Source: JAJEBT01 sp965221485
GTDB taxonomy: Bacteria; Pseudomonadota; Alphaproteobacteria; MPNO01; UBA830
Length of the DNA: 64,000 nt
Direction: 5' to 3'
NCBI GenBank assembly: GCA_965221485.1
Contig: OZ244893.1
Coordinates: 62,001 to 126,000, forward strand
Part shown: in pieces, positions 63,850-64,000 of the stretch
Layout of the letters: each line of letters starts with the position of its first letter
Numbering within the stretch: the first letter of the stretch is position 1
Position numbers and translations under genes: made by a program
Notes under the pieces: model-generated
Told to the model about the DNA's origin: nothing
Seen by the model: the letters and a program-made list of their open reading frames with translations, nothing else
Databases searched by the model: none

Positions 63850-64000
63850 GTGGCCCTGGATCGCGGTTGGGGGGCTGCGTCCATCTGCGGCCGGGCTCTT
63901 GATGTCATGGCGATCGAGGAACGATCCGGCGACCGGACCATGACGGTATTCGTGGGCGTGGAGGAGGGGCCCGTCATCGGGTTCGGGGCCTTGTCTGCGG
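63850..64000 (+). CDS. partial GNAT-like (TacT-type?) acetyltransferase, N-terminal end
   Basis: Open to the window end from a stop at 63841. Possible starts are GTG 63850 or ATG 63907. The translation ends MAIEERSGDRTMTVFVGVEE then GPVIGFGALSA, a strand pattern resembling the TacT/GNAT core (RTFV...VEDGRVIGYYALSA). The upstream part (LDRGWGAASICGRALDV) is compatible with the LD-W-RRAL segment. Only about 50 codons are visible, so the assignment is tentative. Confidence 0.35.
   Translation, partial: MALDRGWGAASICGRALDVMAIEERSGDRTMTVFVGVEEGPVIGFGALSA

Overview
The window looks like a chromosomal segment of a GC-rich alphaproteobacterium, probably Rhodospirillales-like. That placement rests on family resemblance of the proteins (speD-speE pair, monothiol glutaredoxin/BolA pair, small PurL, tripartite tricarboxylate transporter genes, many mono-oxygenase and CoA-type catabolic enzymes); no rRNA or tRNA is present to confirm it. 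Coding density is low by my estimate (a little over 70%). Many gene-free tracts of 0.4-2.4 kb are scattered between healthy genes, and decayed genes occur (IS4 and IS1380 transposase remnants, a frameshifted SRAP/HMCES gene, a broken higB, a shortened higB). Apart from two HigA antitoxins I recognise no transcriptional regulator. This fits a genome shedding genes, such as a host-associated or recently bottlenecked lineage; that is inference.

Layout. 0-3.2 kb: IS4-type transposase remnant, a two-gene SDH-type serine protease unit, an SRAP pseudogene. 3.2-4.6 kb: speDE polyamine operon (minus). 4.7-9.4 kb: acyl-CoA dehydrogenase, GlcD/D-2-hydroxyglutarate-dehydrogenase-like flavoprotein (both minus), an enolase-superfamily enzyme (plus). 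10.2-16.5 kb: a creatinase-like M24 protein, then two LLM flavin oxidoreductases flanking two tandem opine-dehydrogenase-like genes. 16.6-19.9 kb: IS1380 remnant, an AAA/DUF4143 ATPase with an unusual C-terminal beta-sandwich extension, a HigA with a decayed HigB. 20.5-23.1 kb: Sua5-type tRNA modification enzyme, CysQ, an SDR. 23.8-31.8 kb: catabolic block with a molybdenum hydroxylase large subunit, NicX-like ring-cleavage dioxygenase, NicC-like 6-hydroxynicotinate mono-oxygenase, a substrate-binding/decarboxylase-like protein and a second NicX/M29-like protein; together they suggest N-heteroaromatic (nicotinate-type) degradation. 31.9-35.1 kb: TctC receptor and a TctA-TctB fused permease. 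35.5-41.9 kb: a YciI-RidA fusion, an ABC exporter pair, a class III aminotransferase coupled to an EthD-like protein, and a second HigBA remnant.

42.1-50.7 kb: eukaryote-type IleRS coupled to Bcp peroxiredoxin, grxD and bolA, a small membrane protein, a cytochrome P450, and an Rpn-type nuclease with a 12-bp tandem repeat. 51.9-56.9 kb: purH, purQ, purL with no purS beside them. 57.8-61.5 kb: a 1240-residue MobF-type relaxase with an apparently intact relaxase centre but a helicase domain whose ATPase motifs are all altered, standing alone without conjugation genes. The last 2.5 kb is mostly gene-free and ends in what may be the 5' part of a GNAT-type gene.

The most unusual items are the relaxase with a dead helicase, the ATPase-beta-sandwich fusion, the LLM/opine-dehydrogenase duplicated cassette, and the YciI-RidA fusion lacking the deaminase arginine.
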